This document shows positions 25,178 through 34,917 of a DNA stretch of 64,000 nucleotides, piece by piece (positions within the stretch are counted from its first letter, which is position 1; every line of letters starts with the position of its first letter). A model generated the notes under the pieces. It worked only from the letters and a program-made list of their open reading frames with translations. It was not told the DNA's origin and searched no databases. The DNA comes from Rhodococcus opacus. Lineage in GTDB: Bacteria > Actinomycetota > Actinomycetes > Mycobacteriales > Mycobacteriaceae. The stretch spans positions 248,001-312,000 of the forward strand of contig NZ_JAAXPA010000001.1 in NCBI RefSeq assembly GCF_012396235.1, read 5' to 3'. The position numbers were made by a program, and so were the translations under genes.

Positions 25178-27369
25178 TGTGTGCCGCCCTTTCCAGACAG
25201 CGAAGACAGCGGGATGAACGCTGCGGACTGACGGGCCTTCCGCAGTTCGCGCGCGGCGGCTTCTACCGGCACCCGTTGATCATCAGGCATGGCGTCGAGT
25301 AGTTGCTTCATTGTCGTGACAGTGGCTGAGAATGCGTCGATCTGCGAGTTCAGGTTGTCAACGACCCAGGTTGCCGCGTCGGCGGCGATAGCGGTCTCGC
25401 GGTCGGTTCGGAGTTGGGATATGTGCTGCTCGATGGCTGGAATGTATGACGGGTCGGGCCGGTAGAAACCGCATCCTGCGCATTGGAACCTGATCGGGCA
25501 GTGGCCTCCTCCTGCGGTCACGTTGCTTGGCTCGGTACAATTACCGAACGGCACCGCAACCGACTCGCGTTCGTATGCCAGAACGCTGGAGAAACCGGCA
25601 GGTGCGCCGTCACGGTTGACTGCCAAGCGGGAGATAAGTTCGGCGGCAGCGCGTTTCCTATTGAGGCCGATTTTGTAGTAGCCCATCGTGGTATCCACCG
25701 AGCGGTGGTCCATCAGCTCCCGAAGCACGTCGACGGGTGTTCCCGCGTCAGCGTGACGCTGCGCATAGGCATGGCGCAGGCCATACGGGGTTATCCGACT
25801 TTTCTCGAACTCCGCCATCTGCCCAATGGTGTCGAGATGGTCGTCGTCGAGGCGCGGCATCTGCTCGATCCAACTGCGGAACGCCCGATTGGTGAAATGT
25901 GCACTCTGCAAATGACCTCGACGGGGGCGGTTGCGCGATCCCGGTGTCGGGAACAGCCATTCCTCGCAGCCGGGGATGGCCGGTAGTGAGTCGCGGTGTT
26001 GCTGCCAGGTCCGAATGATTGCAGCTGTAGCCTCCCCGATGGGAAGTCGACGCCCGAGACGTCGCCGCTTGTGGTTGTCGTAGATGAGGGTGGGGCGTCC
26101 GTCCACCGATTGAAGGCACGCGCGGTGAAGACTGGTGACCTCGTTGGGACGGCGTCCGGTATCTCGCAAGATTGCGTAGACAGCTTGGTACATGGTGGCG
26201 AAATCTGCTGGCCTCCAACCCCCGGAATCATAGGCGGTATACGTCCCCAGCATCGGGAGGTGGGCGTCCATCTGCGCGATCACGTGTTCGGGGATAGCCC
26301 GGCCGATCTCATCTTCGGCGGTGGCGACCAGGTCGATGCGGTGGTGCCGTGGGTCGAGCGCGAAGGTCCCGGGAACTTCGTCCATCAACCCGGCTTGTCG
26401 GGCGAAGTCGATCAGTCGGCGCCACCAACCGAGCACCGCTCTGCGGTGGCTGAGCGATAATCTGGATCCTGTTTGGTTGGTCATCATGGTGATCTGAGCG
26501 ACGATCGCGCTCATGTCGCCCATCGAGAGACGCTGGGGTTGATCGCCGTTCGGACGTTGGCTGAGGGCGTTCGACGCAATCGCGGCTGCGTTGACGGTGC
26601 GGTGAAGCACACTGGTCGGTGGTCGAACGGCCCGACCGTATTCCTTTGCGATCTCCCGCAGCCACTTCTGGGTGATAGTGCGAAAATCGATTGTCCCGTC
26701 GATGGACGCGTAGTGCCGGTTCGGTGCTGCCTGAAGACCGATGAGGGCGGACTCCCAGACGTCGGGAATGGTCGGGTCGTCGTGGGTGTGATCGAGGTAG
26801 GCGCGTTTGGCGTGGGAGACCAGGGCGCGCAACAGACTCTTAGCGGGCTGGGGTAGGCCGGCGTGGATGTCGGGCGGTATATCCAACAGTGACTCACAAC
26901 CTGGTGGAATCGAGGACACGATCCTTTTGACTGATGAAGGGATGAGTCCGATTCCGGCGTTGTCGCGCTGTTGCAACCCGAAGATGATCTCGTCGGCGGT
27001 TGTGTGCTCCAGGGTCGCCAGGTTGAATACGCCGGGGCCTCCATCTGGTGCTCGTCGATGTTCCAGCAATTTCGGGACATGCGTGTCATCGAAGTCGATG
27101 GGTCGGCCTCGTCGGTTCCGTTCAGCCAGGCATTGTTTGCATCGACGAGGGTTGGCGGAGTCGACGTGACGTGGACACGCCGCAACGAGACACGGAGATA
27201 CCGCTGTGGCGGGATTGTCGATGCTGCCACGGAAGAGGCGCAGTGCCGGGTCCCACTCGTCCGGGCGCCATGCCGGGTCGAGCCTGTCCGTGACAGCCGC
27301 TGCGCAGTCGCGGGTCTCCGCGGGCGCGAGGTGAGCAATCGTCGATGTCAGCGAGGTCATCGATGTCAT
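25174..27369 (-). CDS. tnpB: TnpB-like large tyrosine recombinase
   Basis: 731 aa. The catalytic domain lies in about 390-575: TGRRPNE with Arg407, [15 protein letters not shown] with Arg532/His533 (Tyr529 replaces the usual first His), LMDHRS with His555 and the nucleophile among Tyr564/Tyr565 in GYYKIG. The N-terminus has a Cys set (Cys60, Cys65, Cys77, Cys80) and the C-terminus another ([13 protein letters not shown]), both possible zinc sites. This is the TnpB of the Tn554 family. ATG 27369 overlaps the tnpA stop; the longer open frame to 27504 is antisense. Confidence 0.88.
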   Translation of the reverse strand: MTSMTSLTSTIAHLAPAETRDCAAAVTDRLDPAWRPDEWDPALRLFRGSIDNPATAVSPCLVAACPRHVDSANPRRCKQCLAERNRRGRPIDFDDTHVPKLLEHRRAPDGGPGVFNLATLEHTTADEIIFGLQQRDNAGIGLIPSSVKRIVSSIPPGCESLLDIPPDIHAGLPQPAKSLLRALVSHAKRAYLDHTHDDPTIPDVWESALIGLQAAPNRHYASIDGTIDFRTITQKWLREIAKEYGRAVRPPTSVLHRTVNAAAIASNALSQRPNGDQPQRLSMGDMSAIVAQITMMTNQTGSRLSLSHRRAVLGWWRRLIDFARQAGLMDEVPGTFALDPRHHRIDLVATAEDEIGRAIPEHVIAQMDAHLPMLGTYTAYDSGGWRPADFATMYQAVYAILRDTGRRPNEVTSLHRACLQSVDGRPTLIYDNHKRRRLGRRLPIGEATAAIIRTWQQHRDSLPAIPGCEEWLFPTPGSRNRPRRGHLQSAHFTNRAFRSWIEQMPRLDDDHLDTIGQMAEFEKSRITPYGLRHAYAQRHADAGTPVDVLRELMDHRSVDTTMGYYKIGLNRKRAAAELISRLAVNRDGAPAGFSSVLAYERESVAVPFGNCTEPSNVTAGGGHCPIRFQCAGCGFYRPDPSYIPAIEQHISQLRTDRETAIAADAATWVVDNLNSQIDAFSATVTTMKQLLDAMPDDQRVPVEAAARELRKARQSAAFIPLSSLSGKGGTQ

Positions 27370-28475
27370 CGACTGGTCTCGATCCGTTCCACAGCCGCGC
27401 GTAGGTCGTCCTGGGTGGCGTGCTGGTAGATCGCGGTCGATGCTGCCGAGACGTGGCCCAACAACTCCTGGACGACATCCTGGGGGACACCCGCGCGGGT
27501 CCACGCGGTGGCTGCGGTGTGACGCAGCATGTGCGGTCGAAGCCGGATGCCACAGCGATTGCCGATGCGTTCGAGGACCTGTTTCGCATTGGGGTACGAC
27601 ATGGGTTGACCGGAGTGCACGCCGGTGAGGTTGATGAAGACAAAATCACTGACATCAGCCGGAACGCAGGATCGTTCAACGAGGTACTCGCGATAGGCGT
27701 CGATCACCTCGGCTGTAACGGGGACAATCCGCGATCGACCCGATTTCGCTCGGGCCCCGTTCGGATTGTCAGCTCGGGCTCTGACGTGCACGTGAGGACC
27801 CGGAACAGGGCATTGCAGGAAGGCGGAGTTCGGAAGCAGATGCATATCGTCGCGTCGCAGACCAAGCGCCTCTCCGATACGTATCCCAGTGCGCAGCAGC
27901 AACGTCACCATTGCTGCATCGCGAGCGGTGCGTGAGGCAGCGACAAGGGCGGAAAAGTGAGCTGGATCCACGGTGGCCGGCGGTTCCTCGCTCTCTGCCA
28001 CCTTCAATACCCGTGACTTGACCCACTGGTGCTGGCCGCCTTCCCCGGGATCGAAACCAGATGGCCGGAAATTCACGAACCGAGGCTCACTCAGCCGAGC
28101 CGCTGTCTCTGGTGGGATATGCCCGTGGGCGGCGCAGAACCGCAGGAACTCGCAGACAGCGGTCATTGCGGCATTGATCGTCTTCCCCGACCGCGGCTTC
28201 CCGGAAATCGTGGGCGTGCTCTCGAGATGGAATTTGAATCGAGCCATCTCGCCCAAACTGACGGTTCGCCAATCCGTTCCACGGTCGCCGCACCAATTGA
28301 GGAATCGCCCGATTCGGGGAATGTACGCGCGCTGGGTGTGCGGCGACCGGCCGGCGCCGCGTAAGTGGGTCGAGTATTCCAACGCCTGCCGGTGTAAGTC
28401 GAAGCTGTCGACATCGACCAACACCCATGTCGTTGCTCCGGACGCGGGGGATACAGCCTTTTCGACTCTAAGCAT
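27366..28475 (-). CDS. tnpA: TnpA-like tyrosine recombinase
   Basis: 369 aa. N-terminal SAM-like core-binding domain (about 25-120: [17 protein letters not shown]) and complete catalytic set: Arg199 (TGIRIGE), His315 and Arg318 (HMLRH), His341 (LLGHVS) and nucleophile Tyr350 (TAIYQHA). First gene of the element operon, starting 129 bp inside the right end, so its promoter must lie in that terminal segment. Confidence 0.92.
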   Translation of the reverse strand: MLRVEKAVSPASGATTWVLVDVDSFDLHRQALEYSTHLRGAGRSPHTQRAYIPRIGRFLNWCGDRGTDWRTVSLGEMARFKFHLESTPTISGKPRSGKTINAAMTAVCEFLRFCAAHGHIPPETAARLSEPRFVNFRPSGFDPGEGGQHQWVKSRVLKVAESEEPPATVDPAHFSALVAASRTARDAAMVTLLLRTGIRIGEALGLRRDDMHLLPNSAFLQCPVPGPHVHVRARADNPNGARAKSGRSRIVPVTAEVIDAYREYLVERSCVPADVSDFVFINLTGVHSGQPMSYPNAKQVLERIGNRCGIRLRPHMLRHTAATAWTRAGVPQDVVQELLGHVSAASTAIYQHATQDDLRAAVERIETSR

Positions 28476-28604
28476 CGGATACCCCGTTGCTAGTGGTTGA
28501 CGATTGTCGCCAACATGCCTCGCACGCTATCGGATAAGTTCGAGTAACAAACCCTGCGACACGCTCAACGCTCGTCACGAGCGGGAAGTAGCCGATCCAG
28601 ATAA

Positions 28605-28610
28605 CCCGCA
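28605..28610 (+). repeat. Right insertion core of Tn554-like element
   Basis: Second copy of CCCGCA, directly followed by host codons AAC GAC ATC CTG (NDIL), which continue the nuclease gene in frame. The inner side is the inverted arm CCAGATAA. Confidence 0.85.
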
Positions 28611-29392
28611 ACGACATCCTGCGGCGCGACCTGGTCGACATCACCTCACGGGACCGCACCCGCAACTGCGTTGTGCAGTCGGGCACGTTGCGGGATCTCT
28701 ACACGGGCACCATCATTGCGTTCACCCGGGGCACGAAGACGTCGGACGCCGTGCAGATCGATCACGTGGTGGCACTGTCGGACGCCTGGCAGAAGGGCGC
28801 TCAGCTCCTCGACGCGCAGACCCGGGCGGACCTCGCGAACGATCCCCGCAATCTGCAGGCGGTGGACGGGCCCACCAATCAGCGCAAGAGCGACGCCGAC
28901 GCGTCGACATGGCTGCCCCCGCTGGCGGCGTACCGCTGCACCTATGTGGCGCGGCAGGTGGAAGTGAAAGTGGCGTACCGGCTCTGGGTGACGCCGCCCG
29001 AGCGCGATGCGATGGCCGCGGTGCTCACCGGCTGCGGCGCCCGTGATCACGCTCCGGGTGGGGTGAGCCGATTCTCCGAGCCCGTGTCGACCGACGGGGT
29101 CGTCGCGCCGGAATCCCAGTCGACGGAGTTGTTGGACCCGGTCAGTTCGAGGGAGTCGAGGGACACGGCGCGCACGAAATTGTCGTTGCCACTCACCGTC
29201 ATCGCACCGGAGTCGTCCACGGTCACGGAGTTCCCGCTGCCGCTGACCGAGATCCGCCCCGCCTGCTTGCCGAGTACGGTGACGGCGTTGCCCTGCACGT
29301 CGATCGACTCGACGACGTCGATGGTGGCACTGTTGCTGCGTCCCGAGATGGTGAGCGTTCCGGTCTGCCCGCCGACGACGTTGGTGTCCTGA
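28605..29392 (+). pseudogene. 3' fragment of the interrupted DUF1524 nuclease gene
   Basis: From the right core the frame reads RNDILRRDLVDI, then the nuclease core VQIDHVVALSDAWQKGA and NLQAVDGPTNQRKSD, ending in homology at VLTGCGAR near 29043. It has no start or promoter of its own. The frame stays open to 29392, antisense to the convergent lipoprotein, which is unlikely to be native. A TGA at 29044-29046 in the +2 frame would end the protein just before the lipoprotein gene, so a small indel near 29030-29040 may have accumulated after inactivation. Confidence 0.82.
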
Positions 29393-29670
29393 CCGTTCAC
29401 GACGACCGCGTTCGACGTCGCGACGTTCGCCGAGACGCCGTTGGCCTCGATGGTGACGGTGCCGCACTCGCCGTCGAGGACGACCCCGGCACCGTCCCGG
29501 TTGACGATCACGTCGCGGCCCGCGCAGTCACCGCCCGAATTCAGTTCCACCGCAGAGCCGGACACCGTCGAGGTACTGCCGCCGCCAGTGCTCCCGCCGC
29601 CGCAGCCCGCGAGGGCCACGGCGCCGGACATCAGCACGGCGACGGCGATCGACTGCCGGGTGACGCTCAT
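29047..29670 (-). CDS. DUF3060-type lipoprotein
   Basis: 207 aa. Lipoprotein signal peptide with lipobox LAGC (Cys23). The mature part is a run of short beta-strand repeats rich in V, N, G and S (VTIEANGVSANVATSN, LTISGRSNSATIDVV, ISVSGSGNSVTVDDSG), the right-handed beta-helix-like pattern of DUF3060. Probably surface-exposed; function unknown. It ends against the broken nuclease gene. Confidence 0.86.
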   Translation of the reverse strand: MSVTRQSIAVAVLMSGAVALAGCGGGSTGGGSTSTVSGSAVELNSGGDCAGRDVIVNRDGAGVVLDGECGTVTIEANGVSANVATSNAVVVNGQDTNVVGGQTGTLTISGRSNSATIDVVESIDVQGNAVTVLGKQAGRISVSGSGNSVTVDDSGAMTVSGNDNFVRAVSLDSLELTGSNNSVDWDSGATTPSVDTGSENRLTPPGA

Positions 29671-29704
29671 CGACCCCTGCTTTCCTGTCCCCTCCGGGGC
29701 CGGG

Positions 29705-30724
29705 TCAGTCCTTCGCGAGTACCGGCATCGTCACGACCTGGGCCGCGTAGGACAGCCCGGCACCGAAGGCGAGCAGCAGGGCGGTGTCGCCGGGCTTGGT
29801 GGCGCCGGACTGCAGCATCTCCTCCATGGCGAGCGGCACCGATGCCGCCGACGTGTTGCCGCTCTCGGCGATGTCGTCGGACACGGGCACGTTCTCGGGG
29901 AGCTTCATGCTGCGCGCGATCACCTCCGTGATCCTCGAGTTGGCCTGGTGCGGCACGAACGCGTCGAGGTCGTCGACCGACATGCCGGCCTTCTCGACCG
30001 CCCGCAGTGCCACCTTGCCCATCTCGAAGGCGGCCCAGCGGAACACCGCGGTACCCGCCATCTTGATGTACGGGCGCGTGGCACCCGGCGTCGTGATGTA
30101 TTCGTACCAATCGAGATCCTGCACGATGGCGTCGGCCTGGGCGCCGTCCGAACCCCACTCCACCGGACCGATGCCCGCGACGTCGCTCTTGCCCACGACC
30201 ACGGCGCCGGCGCCGTCACCGAAGATGAACCGCGTCGAGCGGTCGGTGGGGTCGGTGGTGATGCTCATCTTCTCGACGCCCACGACGAGGGCGTAGTCGA
30301 CGGATCCCCCGCGAACCAGGTCCGACGCCACGGTCAGCGCGGTGCAGAAGCCCGCGCAGCCACCGCCGAGATCGAACGCTCCGGGCCCGTTGGTGCCCAG
30401 GGCGTCGGCCACCACCGCCGCGGCGGGCGGGGTCAGCAGGAGGTACGTCGACGTGGCGACGATGACGCAGCCGATCTGCTCGGGATCGATCCCGCTCGCT
30501 TCGATCGCCTTACGCCCGGCTTCGATGGACATCGTGACGACGTTCTCGTCCTCCGCCGCGAACCGCCGGTTGCGGATTCCCGAGCGCGACTGGATCCACT
30601 CGTCGTTCGAGTCGATCAGTTCACAGATCTCGTCGTTGGTGACGACCCGTTCGGGCCGGTACACGCCGAGCCCGAGAAGGGCGGACTGCCGACCTCCAGC
30701 CACGGTGGCAATCTGCTTTCCCAT
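29705..30724 (-). CDS. fabH: Beta-ketoacyl-ACP synthase III (FabH)
   Basis: 339 aa. Catalytic triad: Cys123 in FDLGGGCAGFC (the usual form is AACAGF), His in VPHQANSRI, Asn in SGNTSAASVPLA. Condenses an acyl-CoA primer with malonyl-ACP to start fatty-acid or, in mycolata, meromycolate synthesis. No other fatty-acid synthase gene is adjacent, but the promoter region carries the same 14-bp palindrome as the beta-oxidation genes downstream, suggesting co-regulation with them. Confidence 0.88.
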   Translation of the reverse strand: MGKQIATVAGGRQSALLGLGVYRPERVVTNDEICELIDSNDEWIQSRSGIRNRRFAAEDENVVTMSIEAGRKAIEASGIDPEQIGCVIVATSTYLLLTPPAAAVVADALGTNGPGAFDLGGGCAGFCTALTVASDLVRGGSVDYALVVGVEKMSITTDPTDRSTRFIFGDGAGAVVVGKSDVAGIGPVEWGSDGAQADAIVQDLDWYEYITTPGATRPYIKMAGTAVFRWAAFEMGKVALRAVEKAGMSVDDLDAFVPHQANSRITEVIARSMKLPENVPVSDDIAESGNTSAASVPLAMEEMLQSGATKPGDTALLLAFGAGLSYAAQVVTMPVLAKD

Positions 30725-30826
30725 CGATCGATCTCCTCATCAGGTCCCGCGTGGTTACGCGCAGTGTGGACTTGTCGCCAGCACACGTTACGTCGGCGAC
30801 CGCCCAGCGGGTAGCACCGGTTCCTG

Positions 30827-30840
30827 TTACTCGTCGGTAA
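30827..30840. promoter_or_regulatory. TTACTCGTCGGTAA operator candidate (fabH)
   Basis: 14-bp dyad about 100 bases before fabH on the divergent side of the DUF4185 gene. It is identical, on the opposite strand, to the site before fadE5. Confidence 0.6.
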
Positions 30841-31009
30841 TATCAGTTCGGCAGGGCAGCCGATGAAACGAACACGGCGGTCAAACCGACACTTTCGTAA
30901 GAACAGACTTGTTAGACTTCTGGCGATTTCCAGCAGTTGATCACCGGTAGGGGGAGTGGTCTCTTCGGGCCACGCAGTGCCGCCTGCTGCTAGAGATGGA
31001 GTGTCCTTC

Positions 31010-32125
31010 GTGAAGCGAACCAAAGCTCTTGCAGCAGCGTCGCTCGTCGGCGCAGCCGTGACGTTGATCGCATTCGCCGGCCCGGCCGCCGCGAATCCCA
31101 ACGCCATCAATCCGATCCCCGGACTCAACGGCACCAACGGGATTCCGAACCTCACCGGACGCACCCAGGCGGTCGCGCAGCAGACCGGCATGCTCAGTCC
31201 GAACCGCACCCAGGACGCCAACGTCCTCGGCACCGACCTCGGGATCATGTGGGACAACGGCCAGGGCCAGGTCCTCACGGCGTTCGGCGACTCCGCCGGG
31301 CTCGGACTGCCCAACCTGCTGTCGGGCAGCCTGTGGGCCTGGCGCAGCAGCACGCTGTTCCGCAGCTCGGACGGCATCCTCGCGGACGGGATGAACTTCG
31401 ACAGCTCACCCCGCGACATCTTCGGCCAGTCCAAGGAGCTCGTCCCGAGCCCGAAGATCCCGTTCGTCGAGATCAGCCGCATCCCCACCGCCGGCGTCGC
31501 CGTCGGCAACACCCAGGTCCTCAGCATGATGTCTGTGAAGAACTGGGGACCGGCGGGAACGTGGGACACCAACTACTCCGGTCTCGTGTACTCACACGAC
31601 AACGGTGAGAACTGGGCCGTCGCCCCCGAGACGCAGCGCCCGAACGTCGGCGGCAACGCCAACTTCCAGATGAGCGCGTTCGTCAAGGCCGACGGCTTCG
31701 TCTACCAATACGGCACGCCTGCCGGCCGCGGCGGACTCGTCCACATCGCGCGGGTCCCGGAACCCCAGATCATGGACCTCGGCGCGTACGAGTACTTCGA
31801 CGGCGCCAAGTGGATCAAGGGCAATCCCGACGTCGCCAAGCCGATCATGCCGGGCGGAGTCGGCGAATTGTCCGTCGCGTACAACGAGTACCTCGGCCAA
31901 TACCTCATGCTGACCACCGACCAGTACAACTCCGTCGTCATGCGCCGATCACCGTCGGTCACCGGACCGTGGGGCCCACCGGAGGTGCTCGTCGACACCC
32001 GGGAGCTGCCCACCGCGTACGGCGCCTACATCCACCCGTGGTCGTCGGGGCGCGACCTCTACTTCCTCACGACGGTGCACAACAACTACAACGTGCTCCT
32101 CATGCGGACCACACTCACTCCGTAG
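31010..32125 (+). CDS. Secreted DUF4185-domain protein
   Basis: 371 aa from GTG 31010 (GGAG eight bases upstream; the open frame to 30956 is not needed). Signal peptide with KRTK n-region, hydrophobic core and cleavage after AAA near residue 28. The mature protein shows beta-propeller-like segments (MWDNGQGQVLTAFGDSAG, YSHDNGENWAV, GELSVAYNEYLGQYLML, GPPEVLVDTRELP) typical of DUF4185. Such proteins may bind or hydrolyse envelope polysaccharide; members of this group have been linked to arabinan degradation, which I mention only as a possibility. Confidence 0.82.
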   Translation: MKRTKALAAASLVGAAVTLIAFAGPAAANPNAINPIPGLNGTNGIPNLTGRTQAVAQQTGMLSPNRTQDANVLGTDLGIMWDNGQGQVLTAFGDSAGLGLPNLLSGSLWAWRSSTLFRSSDGILADGMNFDSSPRDIFGQSKELVPSPKIPFVEISRIPTAGVAVGNTQVLSMMSVKNWGPAGTWDTNYSGLVYSHDNGENWAVAPETQRPNVGGNANFQMSAFVKADGFVYQYGTPAGRGGLVHIARVPEPQIMDLGAYEYFDGAKWIKGNPDVAKPIMPGGVGELSVAYNEYLGQYLMLTTDQYNSVVMRRSPSVTGPWGPPEVLVDTRELPTAYGAYIHPWSSGRDLYFLTTVHNNYNVLLMRTTLTP

Positions 32126-32146
32126 CCCGGGTACTAGCGTCGGGGC

Positions 32147-32770
32147 ATGGATGCAGCTGCCTGGGACGAACGGTATTCACAGAGCGACCTGGTGTGGGGC
32201 GCGCCACCCAACGCCGTAGTGGTCGAGCGGGTCACCTCGCTCCCCCGCGGCCGCGCGCTCGACCTCGCGTGCGGGGAAGGCCGCAACGCGCACTGGCTCG
32301 CCACCCGCGGCTGGGAGGTGACGGGGCTCGACTACTCTGCCGTGGCCGTCGACAAGGCCCGCCGGGTGGCCGCCGAAGCACCCCGCTCGGTCCGCGAACG
32401 GCTCGACTACCGCGTCGCCGACGTCACCGATGCAGACCTCGGCGGCGAGTACGACCTCGTCCTCATGATCTACCTCCATCTCGCCCCCGAGGAGCGTCTG
32501 CAGGTTGTGAACCGCGCCATATCTGCGCTGAAACCTGATGGAATCCTCATGATTTTGGGGCATGACGCCGTTAACTTGTCACAGGGAGTCGGGGGTCCCC
32601 AAGACGCTGAAATTCTGTACACGCCAGATGATTTGGTGAACTCGTTCGGCGGGCGGCTCGTCGTCGACGTCGCCGAACGGCGATTCCGCGAGACGGACGC
32701 CGGAACGGCAATCGACGCGCTCGTCGTCGCGCACCACCCGAGTCTTGGCAGTCAGGTAAATCGGGCGTAA
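32147..32770 (+). CDS. Class I SAM-dependent methyltransferase
   Basis: 207 aa. WDERYSQSDLVWGAPPN N-terminus, then SAM motif I ALDLACGEGRNAHWLA, acidic residue in VTGLDYS and YDLVLMIYLHLAPEER. It resembles the TehB/thiopurine-methyltransferase-like group of small methyltransferases. Substrate unknown. Starts 21 bp after the DUF4185 gene, so probably co-transcribed. Confidence 0.85.
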   Translation: MDAAAWDERYSQSDLVWGAPPNAVVVERVTSLPRGRALDLACGEGRNAHWLATRGWEVTGLDYSAVAVDKARRVAAEAPRSVRERLDYRVADVTDADLGGEYDLVLMIYLHLAPEERLQVVNRAISALKPDGILMILGHDAVNLSQGVGGPQDAEILYTPDDLVNSFGGRLVVDVAERRFRETDAGTAIDALVVAHHPSLGSQVNRA

Positions 32771-32781
32771 TATCGCTGATG

Positions 32782-32795
32782 TTACCGACGAGTAA
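32782..32795. promoter_or_regulatory. TTACCGACGAGTAA operator candidate (fadE5)
   Basis: 57 bases before the fadE5 ATG. Exact reverse complement of the site before fabH. Confidence 0.65.
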
Positions 32796-32852
32796 TAACT
32801 TGGGCGGTACTAACGGATAGACCGCACCATCTCACTGGGAGAGACAGAAGAC

Positions 32853-34688
32853 ATGGGCCATTACAAGAGCAACGTCCGCGACCTGGAGTTCAACCTCTTC
32901 GAGGTACTCGGTCTCGAGCAGCCGCTGAGTGAAGGCGTGTGGGGCGATCTCGACGCCGACACCGTCCGCAACATGCTCAGCGAAGTTGCCCGCCTCGCCG
33001 AGGGACCGCTCGGCGAGTCCTTCGCCGATGCCGACCGCAACCCTCCGGTCTTCGACCCCGAGAACCACACCGTCACCCTGCCGGAATCCTTCAAGAAGTC
33101 GTTCCGCGCACTGTGGGACGCCGAGTGGTACCGCATGGGACTTTCCGAGGAAATCGGCGGCGTCCCCGTCCCCCGGTCCGTCGTGTGGGCCATCGGTGAG
33201 CTGATCCTCGGCTCCCAGCCGGCCGCGCACATGTACCAGGCCGGACCCGCATTCGCGGACGTGCTGTTCCACAACGGCACCGAAGAGCAGAAGAAGTGGG
33301 CCGCCACCGTCGTCGAGCGCGGCTGGGGTGCCACGATGGTCCTCACCGAACCCGACGCCGGCTCCGACGTCGGCGCAGGCCGCACCAAGGCCATCAAGCA
33401 GGACGACGGCTCCTGGCACATCGAGGGCGTCAAGCGGTTCATCACCTCCGCCGACTCCGACGACCTGTTCGAGAACATCTTCCACCTGGTCCTGGCCCGC
33501 CCCGAGGGCGCAGGCCCCGGCACCAAGGGACTGTCGCTGTTCTTCGTCCCGAAGACGCACTTCAACTTCGAGACCAACGAATTGGGCGAGCGCAACGGCG
33601 TCTTCGTCACCAACGTCGAGCACAAGATGGGCCTGAAGGTCTCCGCCACGTGCGAGGTCACCTTCGGCGGCCACGGCATTCCCGCCCAGGGCTGGCTCGT
33701 CGGCGAGGTCCACAACGGCATCGCGCAGATGTTCGACGTCATCGAGCACGCCCGGATGATGGTCGGCACCAAGGCCATCGCCACCCTCTCCACCGGCTAC
33801 CTCAACGCCCTCGACTACGCGAAGGAACGCGTCCAGGGCGCAGACCTCACGCAGATGACGGACAAGGCCGCGCCGCGCGTCACCATCACGCACCACCCCG
33901 ACGTCCGTCGCGCCCTCGCCATGCAGAAGGCGTACGCGGAGGGCCTGCGCGCCGTGTACCTGTACACCGCGGCGCATCAGGACGAGGCCACCGCCAAGCT
34001 GGTGTCCGGTGCCGACAAGGACCTCGCGTTCCGCGTCAACGACCTGCTGCTCCCCATCGTCAAGGGCGTCGGCTCCGAGCGGGCCTACCAGTACCTGACG
34101 GAGAGCCTGCAGACCTTCGGTGGCTCCGGCTTCCTGCAGGACTACCCGATCGAGCAGTACATCCGCGACGCCAAGATCGACTCGCTGTACGAGGGCACCA
34201 CTGCTATCCAGGCGCAGGACTTCTTCTTCCGCAAGATCGCCCGCGACCGCGGTGTGGCACTCGCCCACGTCGCAGGCGAGGTCAAGAAGTTCATCGACAG
34301 CGAGGCAGGCAACGGTCGCCTCAAGGCCGAGCGCGCCCTGCTCGCCACCGCCCTCGAGGACGTCCAGACCATGGCCGCCACCCTCACCGGGTACCTCATG
34401 GGTGCGCAGGAGCAGCCGTCCGAGCTGTACAAGGTCGGCCTCGGTTCGGTCCGCTTCCTGATGTCCGTCGGCGACCTGCTCATCGGCTGGCAGCTCCTGC
34501 GCCAGTCCGAGATCGCGATCAAGGCCCTCGACGAGGGTGCCTCCGACAAGGACAAGGCGTTCTACGAGGGCAAGGTCGCCATCGCGTCCTTCTTCGCGAA
34601 GAACGTCCTGCCGGAACTGACCGCCACCCGCAGCATCGTCGCCAACATCGACAACGACATCATGGAGCTCGACGAAGCAGCGTTCTGA
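32853..34688 (+). CDS. fadE5: Acyl-CoA dehydrogenase FadE5
   Basis: 611 aa, the long acyl-CoA dehydrogenase class with an extra C-terminal helical domain. The N-terminus [19 protein letters not shown] and [17 protein letters not shown] match M. tuberculosis Rv0244c (FadE5) as I recall it. FAD/substrate motifs include [15 protein letters not shown] and [35 protein letters not shown] is near 420-445. FadE5 accepts a broad range of acyl-CoA lengths in the first step of beta-oxidation. Its own promoter carries the TTAC palindrome and a strong terminator follows. Confidence 0.93.
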   Translation: MGHYKSNVRDLEFNLFEVLGLEQPLSEGVWGDLDADTVRNMLSEVARLAEGPLGESFADADRNPPVFDPENHTVTLPESFKKSFRALWDAEWYRMGLSEEIGGVPVPRSVVWAIGELILGSQPAAHMYQAGPAFADVLFHNGTEEQKKWAATVVERGWGATMVLTEPDAGSDVGAGRTKAIKQDDGSWHIEGVKRFITSADSDDLFENIFHLVLARPEGAGPGTKGLSLFFVPKTHFNFETNELGERNGVFVTNVEHKMGLKVSATCEVTFGGHGIPAQGWLVGEVHNGIAQMFDVIEHARMMVGTKAIATLSTGYLNALDYAKERVQGADLTQMTDKAAPRVTITHHPDVRRALAMQKAYAEGLRAVYLYTAAHQDEATAKLVSGADKDLAFRVNDLLLPIVKGVGSERAYQYLTESLQTFGGSGFLQDYPIEQYIRDAKIDSLYEGTTAIQAQDFFFRKIARDRGVALAHVAGEVKKFIDSEAGNGRLKAERALLATALEDVQTMAATLTGYLMGAQEQPSELYKVGLGSVRFLMSVGDLLIGWQLLRQSEIAIKALDEGASDKDKAFYEGKVAIASFFAKNVLPELTATRSIVANIDNDIMELDEAAF

Positions 34689-34700
34689 TCGGGTTCACAC

Positions 34701-34741
34701 GGCCCGGCGGCCGGGGTACTTCCCTGGCCGCCGGGCCTTTT
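34701..34741 (+). terminator. Rho-independent terminator after fadE5
   Basis: Perfect 12-bp stem GGCCCGGCGGCC (34701-34712) with GGCCGCCGGGCC (34726-34737), followed by TTTT. Starts 12 bp after the fadE5 stop. Confidence 0.88.
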
Positions 34742-34765
34742 CGTGTCCCGACCGGCCGACCTCGG

Positions 34766-34833
34766 GCACTCTTTCCCGGTCGACGCACCCCTTTTCAGCC
34801 CCCACAGGCAGTGCGCGAGCCGAGAAAGAGTGC
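34766..34833. repeat. Left flanking palindrome of the wHTH-DUF559 gene
   Basis: Imperfect inverted repeat with 21-nt arms (34766-34786 and 34813-34833) and a 26-nt centre containing CCTTTTC. Arm sequence GCACTCTTTCCCGG pairs with CCGAGAAAGAGTGC. The copy at 35905-35972 has the same geometry. Confidence 0.8.
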
Positions 34834-34917
34834 GGGAGTTGTCCACAAGCTCCAGTTCATCCACAGCAGGCTCCTTCGGACCGGATTCTTCCGGTGGCTC
34901 CGGCGAGAATCGTTCCC

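Larger units (their letters stand above)
23743..28604 (-). mobile_element. Tn554-like site-specific transposon, 4.86 kb
   Basis: Contains two tyrosine recombinase genes and a small coiled-coil TnpC-type gene in the tnpA-tnpB-tnpC order of the Tn554 family, plus a barstar-like passenger gene, all on the minus strand. The ends are short imperfect inverted arms: TTATCTAG on the left and CCAGATAA on the right (7 of 8 match), each directly next to the CCCGCA core. A subterminal direct repeat CGGGAAGTAG is at 23868-23877 and 28582-28591. The interior is visibly less GC-rich than the flanks. The left 228 bp is non-coding with two hairpins (CCTGAG/CTCAGG at 23770-23788; GTGCTC/GAGCAC at 23888-23903). 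No resistance genes are present. Confidence 0.88.

Noticed and set aside
23736..28610. Prophage or integrative conjugative element
   Set aside because: Only two recombinases, a TnpC-type gene and one passenger; no phage structural, conjugation or replication genes, and the target is a protein gene rather than a tRNA.
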